A stretch of DNA of 64,000 nt from Flavobacterium wongokense (GTDB lineage: Bacteria > Bacteroidota > Bacteroidia > Flavobacteriales > Flavobacteriaceae): assembly GCF_021608265.1 (NCBI RefSeq), contig NZ_JAKIHP010000002.1, positions 496,001 through 560,000 on the forward strand. Direction: 5' to 3'. The notes below the pieces were generated by a model, which had not been told where the DNA came from, did not search any database, and was given only the letters and a program-made list of their open reading frames with translations. Made by a program: the position numbers and the translations under genes. Numbering within the stretch: position 1 is the stretch's first letter; every line of letters starts with the position of its first letter. Positions 9,954-18,522 of this stretch are shown here, one piece after another.

Positions 9954-11049
9954 TTTCTACGGTATTTATTGGCAAAGAATCCACTGCAAAAGCCATTTCA
10001 AAAACAGCTCCGCCCTCTTCAGCATTACTCAGTTGTATTGTTCCATGCTGCACTTCTACAAATCCTTTTACAATTGAAAGCCCTAAGCCTGTCCCACCAG
10101 TTTTTGAATGCTGTAATCTGTAAAACTTATCAAATACTTTATCTATTTCATTTTCAGGAAAACCATGACCATCATCGGCAATAGTAATTACGCATTTTTT
10201 AATCACATCCATGTGCATGTCATAATCGGCATCCACTTCATATTTTACATCAATTTGAATCTTTGCGCCTTTTGGTGTGTATTGTGTTGCATTATAAATC
10301 AGGTTGTAAAGGATTTGATCCATCAATCCATAATCAAGTCTGAAAAGTGGTAAATTTTCTTCGGCGTTTATAATTAGTTTATGATGTGCTAATTCTTCTG
10401 TCAATCGATTGCTGGCATTGTAGATGATTTCCTTAACATCGCACCAATCGAGTTTGGGCTGAATATAACCTGATTCAAGACGTGACATATTCAGCAGGTT
10501 TTCAACCTGATAGTTCAGCTTTATCGATGCTTTTTCAATTTCATCCAATAGGTTTTCTTTACTGTCTGGAGAAAGATCTACATTCTTTTGTTGCAGTGTA
10601 TCTATTGAACCAATGATTGCAGCAATTGGTGTTCGGAGTTCATGGGAAAGTGAATCCAGCAGCGTATTATACAATTTCATTGTATTGGCTTTGGCTTCCT
10701 TAATATGGATTGCCTTTTGCATTCGTTTGATTTTATAAGTCAAAACAGCATTTATAAGCGTTATAACAAAGAACAATAACAGCAGTAAAGCATCTTCGGC
10801 ACTATCAATATGAAGTGTATAATAGGGTTTTATAAATAGGAAATCTAACGCTAAGGCGCTGAGGACCGCAGCTATCAATACTGGCTTTATTTCGAAGAAA
10901 ATAGCCAGTATGGAAACCAGGAATAAAAGTAAGTAACCAATGATTTTATAATCGATGACATCGCGCACGAACAGTCCCAATAATGAAACCGCCGTAACCG
11001 AGAGTATGCTGATTAAGTACTGATTATTTTTGGCTTTAAACTCTAACAT
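9943..11049 (-). CDS. KdpD-like sensor histidine kinase lacking the N-terminal KdpD/Usp domains
   Basis: A 368-residue protein from ATG 11049. An in-frame ATG 20 codons upstream would put a hydrophilic leader before the first helix and lies at or above a promoter-like box. Four closely spaced transmembrane helices (about residues 10-110) match the DUF4118 membrane module of KdpD. They are followed by a HisKA H-box (SLSHELRTPIAAIIGSIDTL) and a HATPase domain with N, G1 and G2 boxes (NLIYNATQYTP, DDGHGF, GGTGLGLSIV). Full-length KdpD is about 900 residues and begins with a KdpD/Usp sensor module; here that half is absent and no kdpFABC genes lie in the window. The protein is therefore a shortened KdpD paralogue tied to kup. 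Confidence 0.85.
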   Translation of the reverse strand: MLEFKAKNNQYLISILSVTAVSLLGLFVRDVIDYKIIGYLLLFLVSILAIFFEIKPVLIAAVLSALALDFLFIKPYYTLHIDSAEDALLLLLFFVITLINAVLTYKIKRMQKAIHIKEAKANTMKLYNTLLDSLSHELRTPIAAIIGSIDTLQQKNVDLSPDSKENLLDEIEKASIKLNYQVENLLNMSRLESGYIQPKLDWCDVKEIIYNASNRLTEELAHHKLIINAEENLPLFRLDYGLMDQILYNLIYNATQYTPKGAKIQIDVKYEVDADYDMHMDVIKKCVITIADDGHGFPENEIDKVFDKFYRLQHSKTGGTGLGLSIVKGFVEVQHGTIQLSNAEEGGAVFEMAFAVDSLPINTVENEQ

Positions 11050-11070
11050 GGCTTTGCTGCTAATTTTTGA

Positions 11071-11078
11071 CAAAGTTA
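11071..11078 (-). promoter_or_regulatory. Promoter -7 box for the kdpD'-kdpE-kup-porin operon
   Basis: The minus strand reads TAACTTTG, an exact match to the Bacteroidota -7 pattern TAnnTTTG, 21 bases before ATG 11049. I see no good -33 TTG at the usual 19-21 base spacing, so the promoter may depend on an activator such as the operon's own KdpE. It favours the start at 11049. Confidence 0.45.
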
Positions 11079-11170
11079 CGGCATTCGTTATAAGTAGAAT
11101 ATAAAGCAAATGTTAGAAAGCATAAAGATTTTATAAAGATTTTCAGATTATGAAACCTTTATGCCTTTTT

Positions 11171-12472
11171 CTAATATCTAAGCCATTTCGCAAGTTCTTT
11201 CCAGCTTGGTTTTTTGCCATACATCAAAATACCAACACGGTAAATTTTGGCCGCAAACCAAACAACGCCAAGGAAGGTTCCAAACAATATCAGCATTGAA
11301 ACAATAATCTGCCAGGTTGGAACACCAAACGGAATCCGCATCATCATTACTATTGGAGAAGTCAGCGGAATCATCGAAAAGACTGTGGCAATGGTTCCGT
11401 GAGGGTCATTCATTACGGTAAAGAAACCTATGTAAACTCCCAAAATCAAAGGCATGATGATTGGCAGTAAGAACTGCTGCGAATCGGTTTCGTTATCAAC
11501 AGCCGCACCAATTGACGCATAAAATGAGCTGTATAAAAAATAACCTCCGATAAAGTAAATGATAAATGATATCAAAATGGTTGCGATTGGAAGGTTCCAA
11601 AGTTCCTTAATGTACATTTGAATGTCACTGCCCGAATGCTGTGCTGCTTCCACAGCCTGAGCTCCGGCTGCACCTGATGCTCCCATATGTACACCAAGCA
11701 TTCCCGAAAGAATAAACATCGCACTCAAACCTAAAACAGCCCAAATTAGGAATTGCAAAATTCCGGCTAAAGAGGTTCCAATGATTTTACCCATCATCAA
11801 TTGGAATGGTTTTACCGATGAAATGATGACTTCAATGATACGTGAAGTCTTTTCTTCGATAACGCTTCGCATGACCATATTTCCGTATAAAATAATGAAC
11901 ATCATAATCAGGTAACCAAAAGCACCACCAATGATGATTTTGATTTCGTTCAAGCCTTTCAATGCCTGTTCACCCGACGCCTTTTCCAAATAAATCGAAA
12001 CATCAGCTTTGGCATTGTTGATTTTTAGGGTATCCAAACCAGCTTTCTGGAAATTCTCTGCTGTAATTTTTTTGGCAATGATATCTTCGAGGTCTTCTGT
12101 AAAGGAAACGCTCGGGCTGTCATTGGAAACATATTGGATTCCTTTTTGAAGTTTGGCATTATCATCCAATTTCGGAATGATCAAAAGCCCTTCGTAGCTT
12201 TCGCTCACGATGCTGTCTTTTAGTGTTTTTAAATCGACCTGAGATAAATCGACATACTTATATTCCTGATCGGTTTTGAACTCATTGACAAACCTTCCGG
12301 TTTCATCGTGTATGGCAATGGTTTTCAGCTCGGCTTTCATTGTGCTTAGATATCCCACAAAAACACCAATGGCAACAAACAGCAGCGGACTTAGAAAAGT
12401 CATTACGATAAATGATTTATTGCGCACTTTGGCAACAAATTCCCTTTTTATGATAAGAAGTGTTTTGCTCAT
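11171..12472 (-). CDS. ABC-2 type exporter permease (NatB/YhaP-like)
   Basis: A 433-residue membrane protein. One transmembrane helix near residues 20-45 is followed by an extracytoplasmic domain of about 150 residues, then five to six helices (about 180-410) with the conserved stretch VIEEKTSRIIEVIISSVKPF. This is the layout of ABC-2 family permeases of the NatB/YhaP group, which export Na+ or small molecules. Its ATG overlaps the stop codon of the upstream ATPase gene by one base (TAATG), so the two form one transporter. The substrate cannot be told from the sequence. Confidence 0.85.
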   Translation of the reverse strand: MSKTLLIIKREFVAKVRNKSFIVMTFLSPLLFVAIGVFVGYLSTMKAELKTIAIHDETGRFVNEFKTDQEYKYVDLSQVDLKTLKDSIVSESYEGLLIIPKLDDNAKLQKGIQYVSNDSPSVSFTEDLEDIIAKKITAENFQKAGLDTLKINNAKADVSIYLEKASGEQALKGLNEIKIIIGGAFGYLIMMFIILYGNMVMRSVIEEKTSRIIEVIISSVKPFQLMMGKIIGTSLAGILQFLIWAVLGLSAMFILSGMLGVHMGASGAAGAQAVEAAQHSGSDIQMYIKELWNLPIATILISFIIYFIGGYFLYSSFYASIGAAVDNETDSQQFLLPIIMPLILGVYIGFFTVMNDPHGTIATVFSMIPLTSPIVMMMRIPFGVPTWQIIVSMLILFGTFLGVVWFAAKIYRVGILMYGKKPSWKELAKWLRY

Positions 12473-13395
12473 TATTTCTCGCTTACGGTTTTGATAAAAA
12501 TATCATTCATACTTGGGATTTTTTCCACAAAATGGGTTACCTGTCCTCGTTGGACTAAGGTGTTCAGCAAATCATTTGGTGTTGCGTTTCCGAGGTTGAT
12601 TTCCAACTTCAGCTCGTCGTTTAGTGATTTGAAATCAGTTTGGGACAAAGTGAACTTTTGTGACAAATCATACATCAGGCCTTCGATATTATCGCTCAGG
12701 ATTCCGACTTCGTAGCTATTGCTCCTGAATTTCTTTTTAACATCAATCAGTTTCCCTTCAATCAGTTTGTTTGATTTATGGATTAAGGCAATATAATCAC
12801 ACATTTCCTCAACGCTTTCCATTCGATGCGTAGAAAAGATTACAGATGTTCCCTGTTTGTTCAACTCAATAATTTCATCCTTAATCAGATTGGCGTTCAC
12901 CGGATCAAAACCAGAGAAAGGTTCGTCAAGGATCAACAACTTTGGTTTGTGCAAAACGGTAACCACGAATTGGATTTTCTGAGCCATACCTTTCGAAAGT
13001 TCCTGGATTTTTTTATTCCACCAACCCTGGATTTCCAAACGTTCAAACCAATAGTCCAATTGCTGTTTTGCCTCCTGTTTGGACAAGCCTTTGAGTTGCG
13101 CCAGATAGAGGCACTGCTCGCCTACTTTCATGGTTTTGTATAAACCTCTTTCCTCAGGCATGTAACCAATAACGGCAACGTGTTCCGGTTTTAGTTTTTC
13201 GCCATCGAGGATAACATCGCCACCATCGGGCATGGTGATTTGGTTTATGATACGGATTAGGGAAGTTTTTCCGGCGCCATTCGGACCAAGAAGTCCATAT
13301 ATGCTGCCTTTGGGAACGGTTAAGGAAACTTCGTTAAGCGCAGTATAATCGCCATATTGCTTAACTACTTTGTTTACTTCAAGTATATTGCTCAT
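12472..13395 (-). CDS. ABC transporter ATP-binding protein (NatA/YhaQ-like)
   Basis: A 307-residue protein with all ABC ATPase elements: Walker A GLLGPNGAGKTSLIRI (about residue 34), a Q-loop region near GYMPEERGLYK, signature LSKGMAQKIQ, Walker B LLILDEPFSGFDP, and the switch His in STHRMESVEEM. The C-terminal extension of about 90 residues is typical of the NatA/CcmA-type exporters with a DUF4162-like tail. EERGLY after the Q-loop is a hallmark of this subgroup. It pairs with the permease immediately downstream. Confidence 0.9.
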   Translation of the reverse strand: MSNILEVNKVVKQYGDYTALNEVSLTVPKGSIYGLLGPNGAGKTSLIRIINQITMPDGGDVILDGEKLKPEHVAVIGYMPEERGLYKTMKVGEQCLYLAQLKGLSKQEAKQQLDYWFERLEIQGWWNKKIQELSKGMAQKIQFVVTVLHKPKLLILDEPFSGFDPVNANLIKDEIIELNKQGTSVIFSTHRMESVEEMCDYIALIHKSNKLIEGKLIDVKKKFRSNSYEVGILSDNIEGLMYDLSQKFTLSQTDFKSLNDELKLEINLGNATPNDLLNTLVQRGQVTHFVEKIPSMNDIFIKTVSEK

Positions 13396-13477
13396 ACTTT
13401 ATTAAGATTGATTTCTTTTATTGCCTTATCGGCAGCGTAAAAGTACAGAATAAGTATGAAAAGAAATTATTTGTTAC

Positions 13478-13513
13478 AAAAAAAACCCACCCTAATTTTT
13501 ACAAAAGGATGGG
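13478..13513 (-). terminator. Terminator of the grpE-dnaJ operon
   Basis: On the minus strand CCCATCCT and AGGGTGGG can pair (one G-T wobble) around a short loop and are followed by eight T. It lies about 70 bases past the dnaJ stop and before the next minus-strand gene. Confidence 0.7.
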
Positions 13514-13580
13514 AAAAATTGCTATGAAAAAGAAATTACTTGTTTCCAAGTAACATTCAAATATAAATATATTTTTTTAA

Positions 13581-14705
13581 CTATGAAAACATATCCTTTA
13601 CTTTTTCAAAAAAAGATTTGTCCCCTTTTTCGGGATTTGGAATAAAGTTTTCATCGGTTAATGATTTTTCAAAAAACTGGCGTTGTTCCTTCGACATTTT
13701 TCTAGGTGTCCATACATTCACATGTACTAATAAATCTCCACTTCCATAACTGTTCAGGCTAGGAATTCCTTTGCCTTTAAGCCTTAATATCTTGCCGGAT
13801 TGAATTCCTTCCTCCAGCTTAATCCTAACCTTGCCATTGACAGCATCGATTTCTTTTGAAGCTCCTAAAGCTGCTTCGGCAAAACTGATGTATAAATCAT
13901 AATGAAGGTTTTCACCTTCACGTTTCAAAAATTCATGCTCCAATTCTTCTATCGCAACAATCAAATCACCCGGAATTCCATTTCCCGGAGCGTCGTTTCC
14001 TTTTCCGGAAACCTTTAATTGCATTCCGTCAACAACTCCTGCCGGAATCTTGATAGAAACGGTTTCATCTTCCAGTATCATTCCGTGCGCATCGGCATTG
14101 TTTGGTTTGCTCTCAATAGTCTGGCCAGTTCCACCACAGGTGTTACAGGTAGTTGCCGACTGCATTCTTCCTAAAATCGTATTGGTAACCCTCAGCACCT
14201 GTCCTTGTCCATTACAGGTTGGGCAGGTTTTATATTTTACTCCAGGAGCCTGGACTTTACGCTTCACTTTTACTTTTTTCTCCACACCATTTGCAATTTC
14301 CTCTAAAGTCAGTTTGACCTTAATGCGGAGATTGCTTCCTTTTACCCTGCGCTGGCCACCAGAATTCCCTCCGAAACCGCCAAATCCACCACCGCCAAAA
14401 GCACTTCCGAAGATATCGCCAAACTGGCTGAAGATATCATCCATATTCATGTGATGTCCTCCACCAAAACCACCGGCACCATCAAAAGCGGCATGGCCAT
14501 ATTGATCGTACTTTGCTTTCTTATCGGCATCACCAAGCACTTCATAAGCTTCGGCTGCGGTTTTAAAATTTTCTTCGGCTTGTTTATCTCCCGGATTTTT
14601 ATCAGGATGGAATTCAATGGCTTTTTTTCGGTATGCTTTTTTGATTTCTTCCGGAGAAGCACTTTTTGAAACGCCTAATATTTCGTAAAAATCTTTTTTG
14701 CTCAT
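13581..14705 (-). CDS. dnaJ: Chaperone DnaJ (type I Hsp40)
   Basis: A 374-residue protein with the full type I layout: J domain (residues 1-70) with the HPD motif in FHPDKNPGD, a Gly/Phe-rich stretch (about 75-120), a zinc domain with CxxCxGxG repeats (CPTCNGQG and CNTCGGTG are visible), and two C-terminal substrate-binding domains. In place of the usual four cysteine motifs only two full CxxCxGxG motifs are visible; the zinc domain is shorter than in E. coli. It lies 25 bases after grpE, and both act on DnaK, whose gene is not in the window. Confidence 0.97.
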   Translation of the reverse strand: MSKKDFYEILGVSKSASPEEIKKAYRKKAIEFHPDKNPGDKQAEENFKTAAEAYEVLGDADKKAKYDQYGHAAFDGAGGFGGGHHMNMDDIFSQFGDIFGSAFGGGGFGGFGGNSGGQRRVKGSNLRIKVKLTLEEIANGVEKKVKVKRKVQAPGVKYKTCPTCNGQGQVLRVTNTILGRMQSATTCNTCGGTGQTIESKPNNADAHGMILEDETVSIKIPAGVVDGMQLKVSGKGNDAPGNGIPGDLIVAIEELEHEFLKREGENLHYDLYISFAEAALGASKEIDAVNGKVRIKLEEGIQSGKILRLKGKGIPSLNSYGSGDLLVHVNVWTPRKMSKEQRQFFEKSLTDENFIPNPEKGDKSFFEKVKDMFS

Positions 14706-14730
14706 AGTATTTTATAAAAATTAGACCCGA

Positions 14731-15294
14731 TTATTGTCCTATAACCACTTTTGGGAAACGAATTATTTTGTCGCCCAATTTATATCCTTTCTCGATTACA
14801 TCAACCACTTTTCCTTTCAGATCATTTGATGGCGCAGGAATTTGGGTAATGGCTTCAGCAAAATCGGCATTGAAATTATCGCCAGCTTTTACTTCAACCT
14901 GTTCCAAACCTTTAGAAACAAGAGTGTTTTTCAATTTTTCGTGGATCAACTCCACGCCTTTCAACAACACATCGTCTTCCGATTTGGAAATTTCAACCAT
15001 TGCCCTGTCAAAGTCATCCAATATTGGCAGGATTGCCTGTAATACTTCTTCGTTAGCAGTTTTAAACAATTCGATACGCTCTTTAGCTGTTCTTTTTTTA
15101 AAGTTTTCGAATTCGGCAAAAAGACGTAAAAATTTATCTTTTTCTTTGGCTAAATCCTCCTGCAGCTGTTCTTCGACAGTCAGCTCTACAGCAGATTCCA
15201 CTTCGTTTACCGTGTTTTCATTCACGTCACATTCTTTTTCGCTATTTTCAGTATTCATTGTGCTTTTATTTTTAAATATATTCTTGATATTCAT
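14731..15294 (-). CDS. grpE: GrpE nucleotide exchange factor
   Basis: A 187-residue protein. An acidic, disordered N-terminus is followed by a long coiled coil (about 45-90, KDKFLRLFAEFENFKKRTAK) and the beta domain that contacts DnaK (VEVKAGDNFNADFAEAITQI, ending in RFPKVVIGQ). It exchanges nucleotide on DnaK together with DnaJ, encoded next. A second Met at residue 13 (15258) is a possible start. The strong promoter at 15312-15344 fits either start, with a short leader of about 14 bases for the first. Confidence 0.95.
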   Translation of the reverse strand: MNIKNIFKNKSTMNTENSEKECDVNENTVNEVESAVELTVEEQLQEDLAKEKDKFLRLFAEFENFKKRTAKERIELFKTANEEVLQAILPILDDFDRAMVEISKSEDDVLLKGVELIHEKLKNTLVSKGLEQVEVKAGDNFNADFAEAITQIPAPSNDLKGKVVDVIEKGYKLGDKIIRFPKVVIGQ

Positions 15295-15311
15295 TTGCGG
15301 ATTTTGGAAAG

Positions 15312-15344
15312 CAAAAGTACTGCCATTTCTTTGAAAATGTCAAA
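15312..15344 (-). promoter_or_regulatory. Promoter of grpE-dnaJ
   Basis: The minus strand reads TTTG, 21 bases, then TACTTTTG, an excellent match to the Bacteroidota housekeeping pattern TTTG-N19-21-TAnnTTTG. The -7 box ends 18 bases before the grpE ATG. Confidence 0.75.
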
Positions 15345-15516
15345 TTGTCACTCTTTTTTTATTGGGCTGAAAAAAAACAACTTTCGAAGATTTAATAAAA
15401 AATTAATAAAATTTTAAGACTATTACGATTTCGTTTTGATTAAGTTTGTACAAGATACTTAAAGGTATCCCGTATAAGGTTAGCTCAAAAAATTATTAAT
15501 TCGAGAATATTTTTGT

Positions 15517-15550
15517 AAAAAAAGTGCTGTAGGTTAACAGCACTTTTTTT
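15517..15550 (-). terminator. Terminator at the end of the TIGR01777 epimerase gene
   Basis: A perfect 14-base stem (AAAAAAAGTGCTGT with ACAGCACTTTTTTT) around a 6-base loop. It overlaps the stop codon of the minus-strand gene and provides a T-tract in either direction, so it could work both ways. Confidence 0.85.
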
Positions 15551-16454
15551 AGTTATATAAGTCATTGATAGCGTCTTCTATCTGTGAGAATCTAAATTGG
15601 AATCCCAAACTCCGTATTTTTTCCGAACTGAGGTTTTTACTTGAGAATAACAGGTAACTCATTTCGCCGAGAATCAATTTCATTACAAACTCCGGAATAT
15701 TTGGCAGCCAAAGTGGTTTTTTTAATGCTTGGGCTATAACTTTTGTCAACTCCTTATTGCTAACCGGATTTGGTGCAACTGCATTATAAACGCCCTCAAG
15801 CTGGTTTTCTATTGCAAAATCATAGAGTGCGACCAAATCCTTAAGGTGTATCCAGGATTGCATCTGTTTTCCATTTCCGAACGCTGCGCCAAAACCCATT
15901 TTTATTGGTTTTGCCATCTCGGGTATGGCTCCACCATCTTTTGAAACGACAACACCGGTTCTGATTTTACACACTTTTAAGCCTAAGACCTGAAACCTAT
16001 TGGCGCTTTCCTCCCATTTCTTAACGACATGGGAAAGAAAACTGTCTTCCGTTTCGGTGGTGTTTTCATCATAAACTTTGGTATAACTATCAGGATAAAT
16101 CGCAATTCCAGAAGCAGAAACAAACTGTTTCACCTGGTTTGGAGTTTTGCGAACCAGGTTATAAAGTAACTCGGCGGATAGAATCCTGCTTTCAATAATT
16201 TCCTGTTTATAAGCGTTTGTCCAGCGTTTGGATATGCTGGCTCCTGCCAAATGCACAATGACATCAACTTCGTAAAGGCAATTCTCATCTATTTTCCCTA
16301 ATTCGGGATTCCAGTAGAAACCTTTGTAATTGGACTTGCTTTCAATTTTGGATAATGAAGTCGTTAAATAATTTACAGTATGATTTTGGGCCAGTAAAAG
16401 TTTAACCAACTCCTTTCCTACCAAACCTGTAGCGCCTGTAATGAGAATCTTCAT
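15549..16454 (-). CDS. TIGR01777-family NAD(P)-dependent epimerase-like protein (YfcH type)
   Basis: A 301-residue extended short-chain dehydrogenase. The N-terminus has the nucleotide-binding glycine motif ITGATGLVG, then VIVHLAGASISKRW and the TIGR01777 feature QFVSASGIAIYPDS. The C-terminal 50 residues match the DUF1731 module (KPLWLPNIPEFVMKLILGEM). The family belongs to the epimerase/dehydratase fold, but its substrate is not established. The gene is alone between a terminator and the DUF4442 gene. Confidence 0.9.
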   Translation of the reverse strand: MKILITGATGLVGKELVKLLLAQNHTVNYLTTSLSKIESKSNYKGFYWNPELGKIDENCLYEVDVIVHLAGASISKRWTNAYKQEIIESRILSAELLYNLVRKTPNQVKQFVSASGIAIYPDSYTKVYDENTTETEDSFLSHVVKKWEESANRFQVLGLKVCKIRTGVVVSKDGGAIPEMAKPIKMGFGAAFGNGKQMQSWIHLKDLVALYDFAIENQLEGVYNAVAPNPVSNKELTKVIAQALKKPLWLPNIPEFVMKLILGEMSYLLFSSKNLSSEKIRSLGFQFRFSQIEDAINDLYN

Positions 16455-16529
16455 AAGTAATTAGTTGTGTGTTCAGTAAATTTACAACCAACTTGTCTTA
16501 AATAAAACCTAATTATAATGGGTTTAACT

Positions 16530-16985
16530 TTATGGCTTCAATTTAATACTCCATTCGAAATTCATTTCGGAAACCTGCTCTCCTTTTTCATTTACGCCAA
16601 TAGATTTCATCCAGATGGTTTGGCCCTCACCGTTTGCAATGGTTTTGTGGATAGCTTCCTCAATTAAATGCCCCTCATTGCAGGTGAAGGTAATTCTTCC
16701 TGTGGCTTTTTTGGTAAAGTTTCCATTGTTATTGGCAACCAGCATTGATATTCTTCTGCCGCTGAGTTTGATCTGCATCATTACCAAAGCGCCTGTTGTC
16801 AATTCAGCAGCCATTGCCTGAACGGCAAAATACATCGACTTAAAAGGGTTTTGATTGAACCAACGATGCTTTACGGTTACCACGCATTGTTCCTTTGAAA
16901 TGGATTTTACCCGTACTCCACTCCAAAATGCGGAAGGTAATTTTAAAAATAAAAAGGTATTCAATTTTGACGGAGAAAATTCCAT
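16530..16985 (-). CDS. DUF4442 (hotdog-fold thioesterase-like) protein
   Basis: A 151-residue protein from ATG 16985 (MEFSPSKLNTFLFLKLPSAF). The open frame reaches 14 codons further up, but MxFSPSKLN is the usual beginning of this family. It includes HRWFNQNPFKSMYFAVQAMA, the hotdog-fold central helix region with the Asn-Pro-x-x-S/G motif of DUF4442/YiiD-type thioesterase-like proteins. A role in acyl-thioester chemistry is plausible but not shown. Confidence 0.75.
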   Translation of the reverse strand: MEFSPSKLNTFLFLKLPSAFWSGVRVKSISKEQCVVTVKHRWFNQNPFKSMYFAVQAMAAELTTGALVMMQIKLSGRRISMLVANNNGNFTKKATGRITFTCNEGHLIEEAIHKTIANGEGQTIWMKSIGVNEKGEQVSEMNFEWSIKLKP

Positions 16986-17077
16986 AGCACTTGATTTTAC
17001 TGTAAATGTAATGAAAAAGAGCCTCAATATAGGCTTATATCAAATGTTAATATTTTGTTAAATGTTAGTACTTTGTA

Positions 17078-17109
17078 TTGCATAGTATCTTTTTTTGGTT
17101 GTATCTTTG
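17078..17109 (+). promoter_or_regulatory. Promoter upstream of the DUF4870 gene
   Basis: TTG at 17078, 21 bases, then TATCTTTG, which matches TAnnTTTG exactly. It would give a leader of roughly 65 bases before ATG 17182 and may drive the cluster as far as the first terminator at 21025. Confidence 0.6.
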
Positions 17110-17181
17110 TATAAGAAATTAATAGCTTATCTATAGTATTAAAGAATAGCAGTTTCAATATCAATCTAAAAAAATCAAATC

Positions 17182-17634
17182 ATGACAACAACTAATGACA
17201 AAAACATCGCTACAGTTTTACACCTTAGCACTTTGACACAGTATATCATTCCATTTGGGAATTATATTTTTCCAATTGTCATTTGGAGCTCAAAGAAAGA
17301 ATCTGAATTTATCGACAACAATGGTAAAAGCGTTATGAATTTTCAATTGAGCATCCTTATATATAGCATCATATTATGTTTAATCGCCATACCTATTTTG
17401 CTATATACAATTTTCAGCAACGTTCCTATAAATCTAATTTTTAGTGATGACGATTTTATCATTGAAAACTTCAGTTTTGGCCAAATTGGAGGATTAGCAA
17501 CAATTGGAATCACAGCAGCTTTCATATTTGGAGCGATGAAAGTAATTGAATTTGTTTTAGTAATCCTTGCAGCCGTTAAAGCTTCAAACGGGGAAAACTA
17601 TAAATATCCGCTCAGCATACCCTTTTTTAAATAA
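17182..17634 (+). CDS. DUF4870 (Tic20-like) membrane protein
   Basis: A 150-residue protein with the DUF4870 beginning: LTQYIIPFGNYIFPIVIWSSKK followed by the conserved D-x-x-G-K-S-V-x-N-F-Q motif (here NNGKSVMNFQLSI). Three to four transmembrane helices follow (about 25-45, 55-80, 105-135). Its function is unknown. It stands first in a cluster with a PadR regulator, a PspC protein and GIN-domain proteins. I recall this grouping from flavobacteria and read it as an envelope-stress or envelope-homeostasis set. Confidence 0.85.
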   Translation: MTTTNDKNIATVLHLSTLTQYIIPFGNYIFPIVIWSSKKESEFIDNNGKSVMNFQLSILIYSIILCLIAIPILLYTIFSNVPINLIFSDDDFIIENFSFGQIGGLATIGITAAFIFGAMKVIEFVLVILAAVKASNGENYKYPLSIPFFK

Positions 17635-17689
17635 TCATCAATCACAATCAATCACAATCAAATCATTAATCAATTAAATCACAATCAAA

Positions 17690-18058
17690 ATGAAACAATT
17701 AATCTTAATCGCAGGAATGCTACTAGCTATGACAGCAAACTTAGTAGCACAGGAAAACAAAGGTATCGAAGTTAAAAGCTTCCAAACACACAACACAGGA
17801 TTACAAAAAGAAAATCATCAATTCGAAATTGTAGCCCATGAAGAAGTAGACGTTAATTTGAAATTCAACCTTAAAACCGAGGACAACATTAACATCATCG
17901 TAACTGACAAAAGAAACAACACTGTCCTTACTGAAAAATTTAAAAATGCAGGGCAAAACAAATTAAGCTTCACCATGGAAGAAAATGAAAAATACCTAGT
18001 GAAACTTATTGGAGAAAAACAATCTAATCTAATTGTTGAGCTTTCCGAAAACGACTAA
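17690..18058 (+). CDS. Small secreted protein of unknown function
   Basis: A 122-residue protein with a cleavable signal peptide (MKQLILIAGMLLAMTANLVAQ). The mature part of about 100 residues is all-beta in appearance (VDVNLKFNLKTEDNINIIVTD). I recognise no catalytic motif or domain; it resembles small periplasmic beta-sandwich proteins. The 55 bases before its ATG contain no G (see findings). It is expressed in the same direction and between the DUF4870 and padR genes. Confidence 0.7.
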   Translation: MKQLILIAGMLLAMTANLVAQENKGIEVKSFQTHNTGLQKENHQFEIVAHEEVDVNLKFNLKTEDNINIIVTDKRNNTVLTEKFKNAGQNKLSFTMEENEKYLVKLIGEKQSNLIVELSEND

Positions 18059-18180
18059 TCATCACGCCCCAAATTTCCAAAACATCAATCAATATCATCA
18101 ATCATTACAATCATCAACCAGGTTTCAACCATCACTCAAAAAACGAACAGTATTAATCAAAAAAAATTAAATCATGTATT

Positions 18181-18522
18181 ATGAATATTGAAAACACAAA
18201 AGCCCAGATGCGTAAAGGTGTTTTAGAATTTTGTATCTTGTCAGTTCTCAAAGACAAGGAAGCATACACTTCTGAAATATTGGACACTTTAAAAGACGCA
18301 AAATTGCTTGTGGTAGAGGGAACTGTTTATCCGCTATTGACAAGACTAAAAAATGACGGTCTGCTCAACTATCGTTGGGAAGAATCAACTTCTGGACCAC
18401 CAAGGAAATATTATGGTCTTACAGAAATAGGAAAAACATTTTTAACGGAATTAAGCGGTACATGGTCTGAACTTTCAGGCGCCGTAAACATCATCACAAC
18501 CAACAAATCAAAAAAATCATGA
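18181..18522 (+). CDS. PadR-family transcriptional regulator
   Basis: A 113-residue winged-helix protein. It starts with the PadR pattern KAQMRKGVLEFCILSVLK, then YTSEILDTLK, the recognition helix region VVEGTVYPLLTRLKNDGLL and the wing SGPPRKYYGLTEIGK. It is the short type without an extended C-terminal dimer domain. It overlaps the PspC gene by 4 bases (ATGA), so it is translated with it and very likely represses this operon. A five-codon reading frame (18174-18191) overlaps its start codon. Confidence 0.92.
   Translation: MNIENTKAQMRKGVLEFCILSVLKDKEAYTSEILDTLKDAKLLVVEGTVYPLLTRLKNDGLLNYRWEESTSGPPRKYYGLTEIGKTFLTELSGTWSELSGAVNIITTNKSKKS

Noticed and set aside
14768..15334. A 188-codon frame opposite grpE
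   Set aside because: It mirrors grpE codons (Ser/Phe-rich antisense composition) and has no recognisable domain; grpE has full family features and a promoter.
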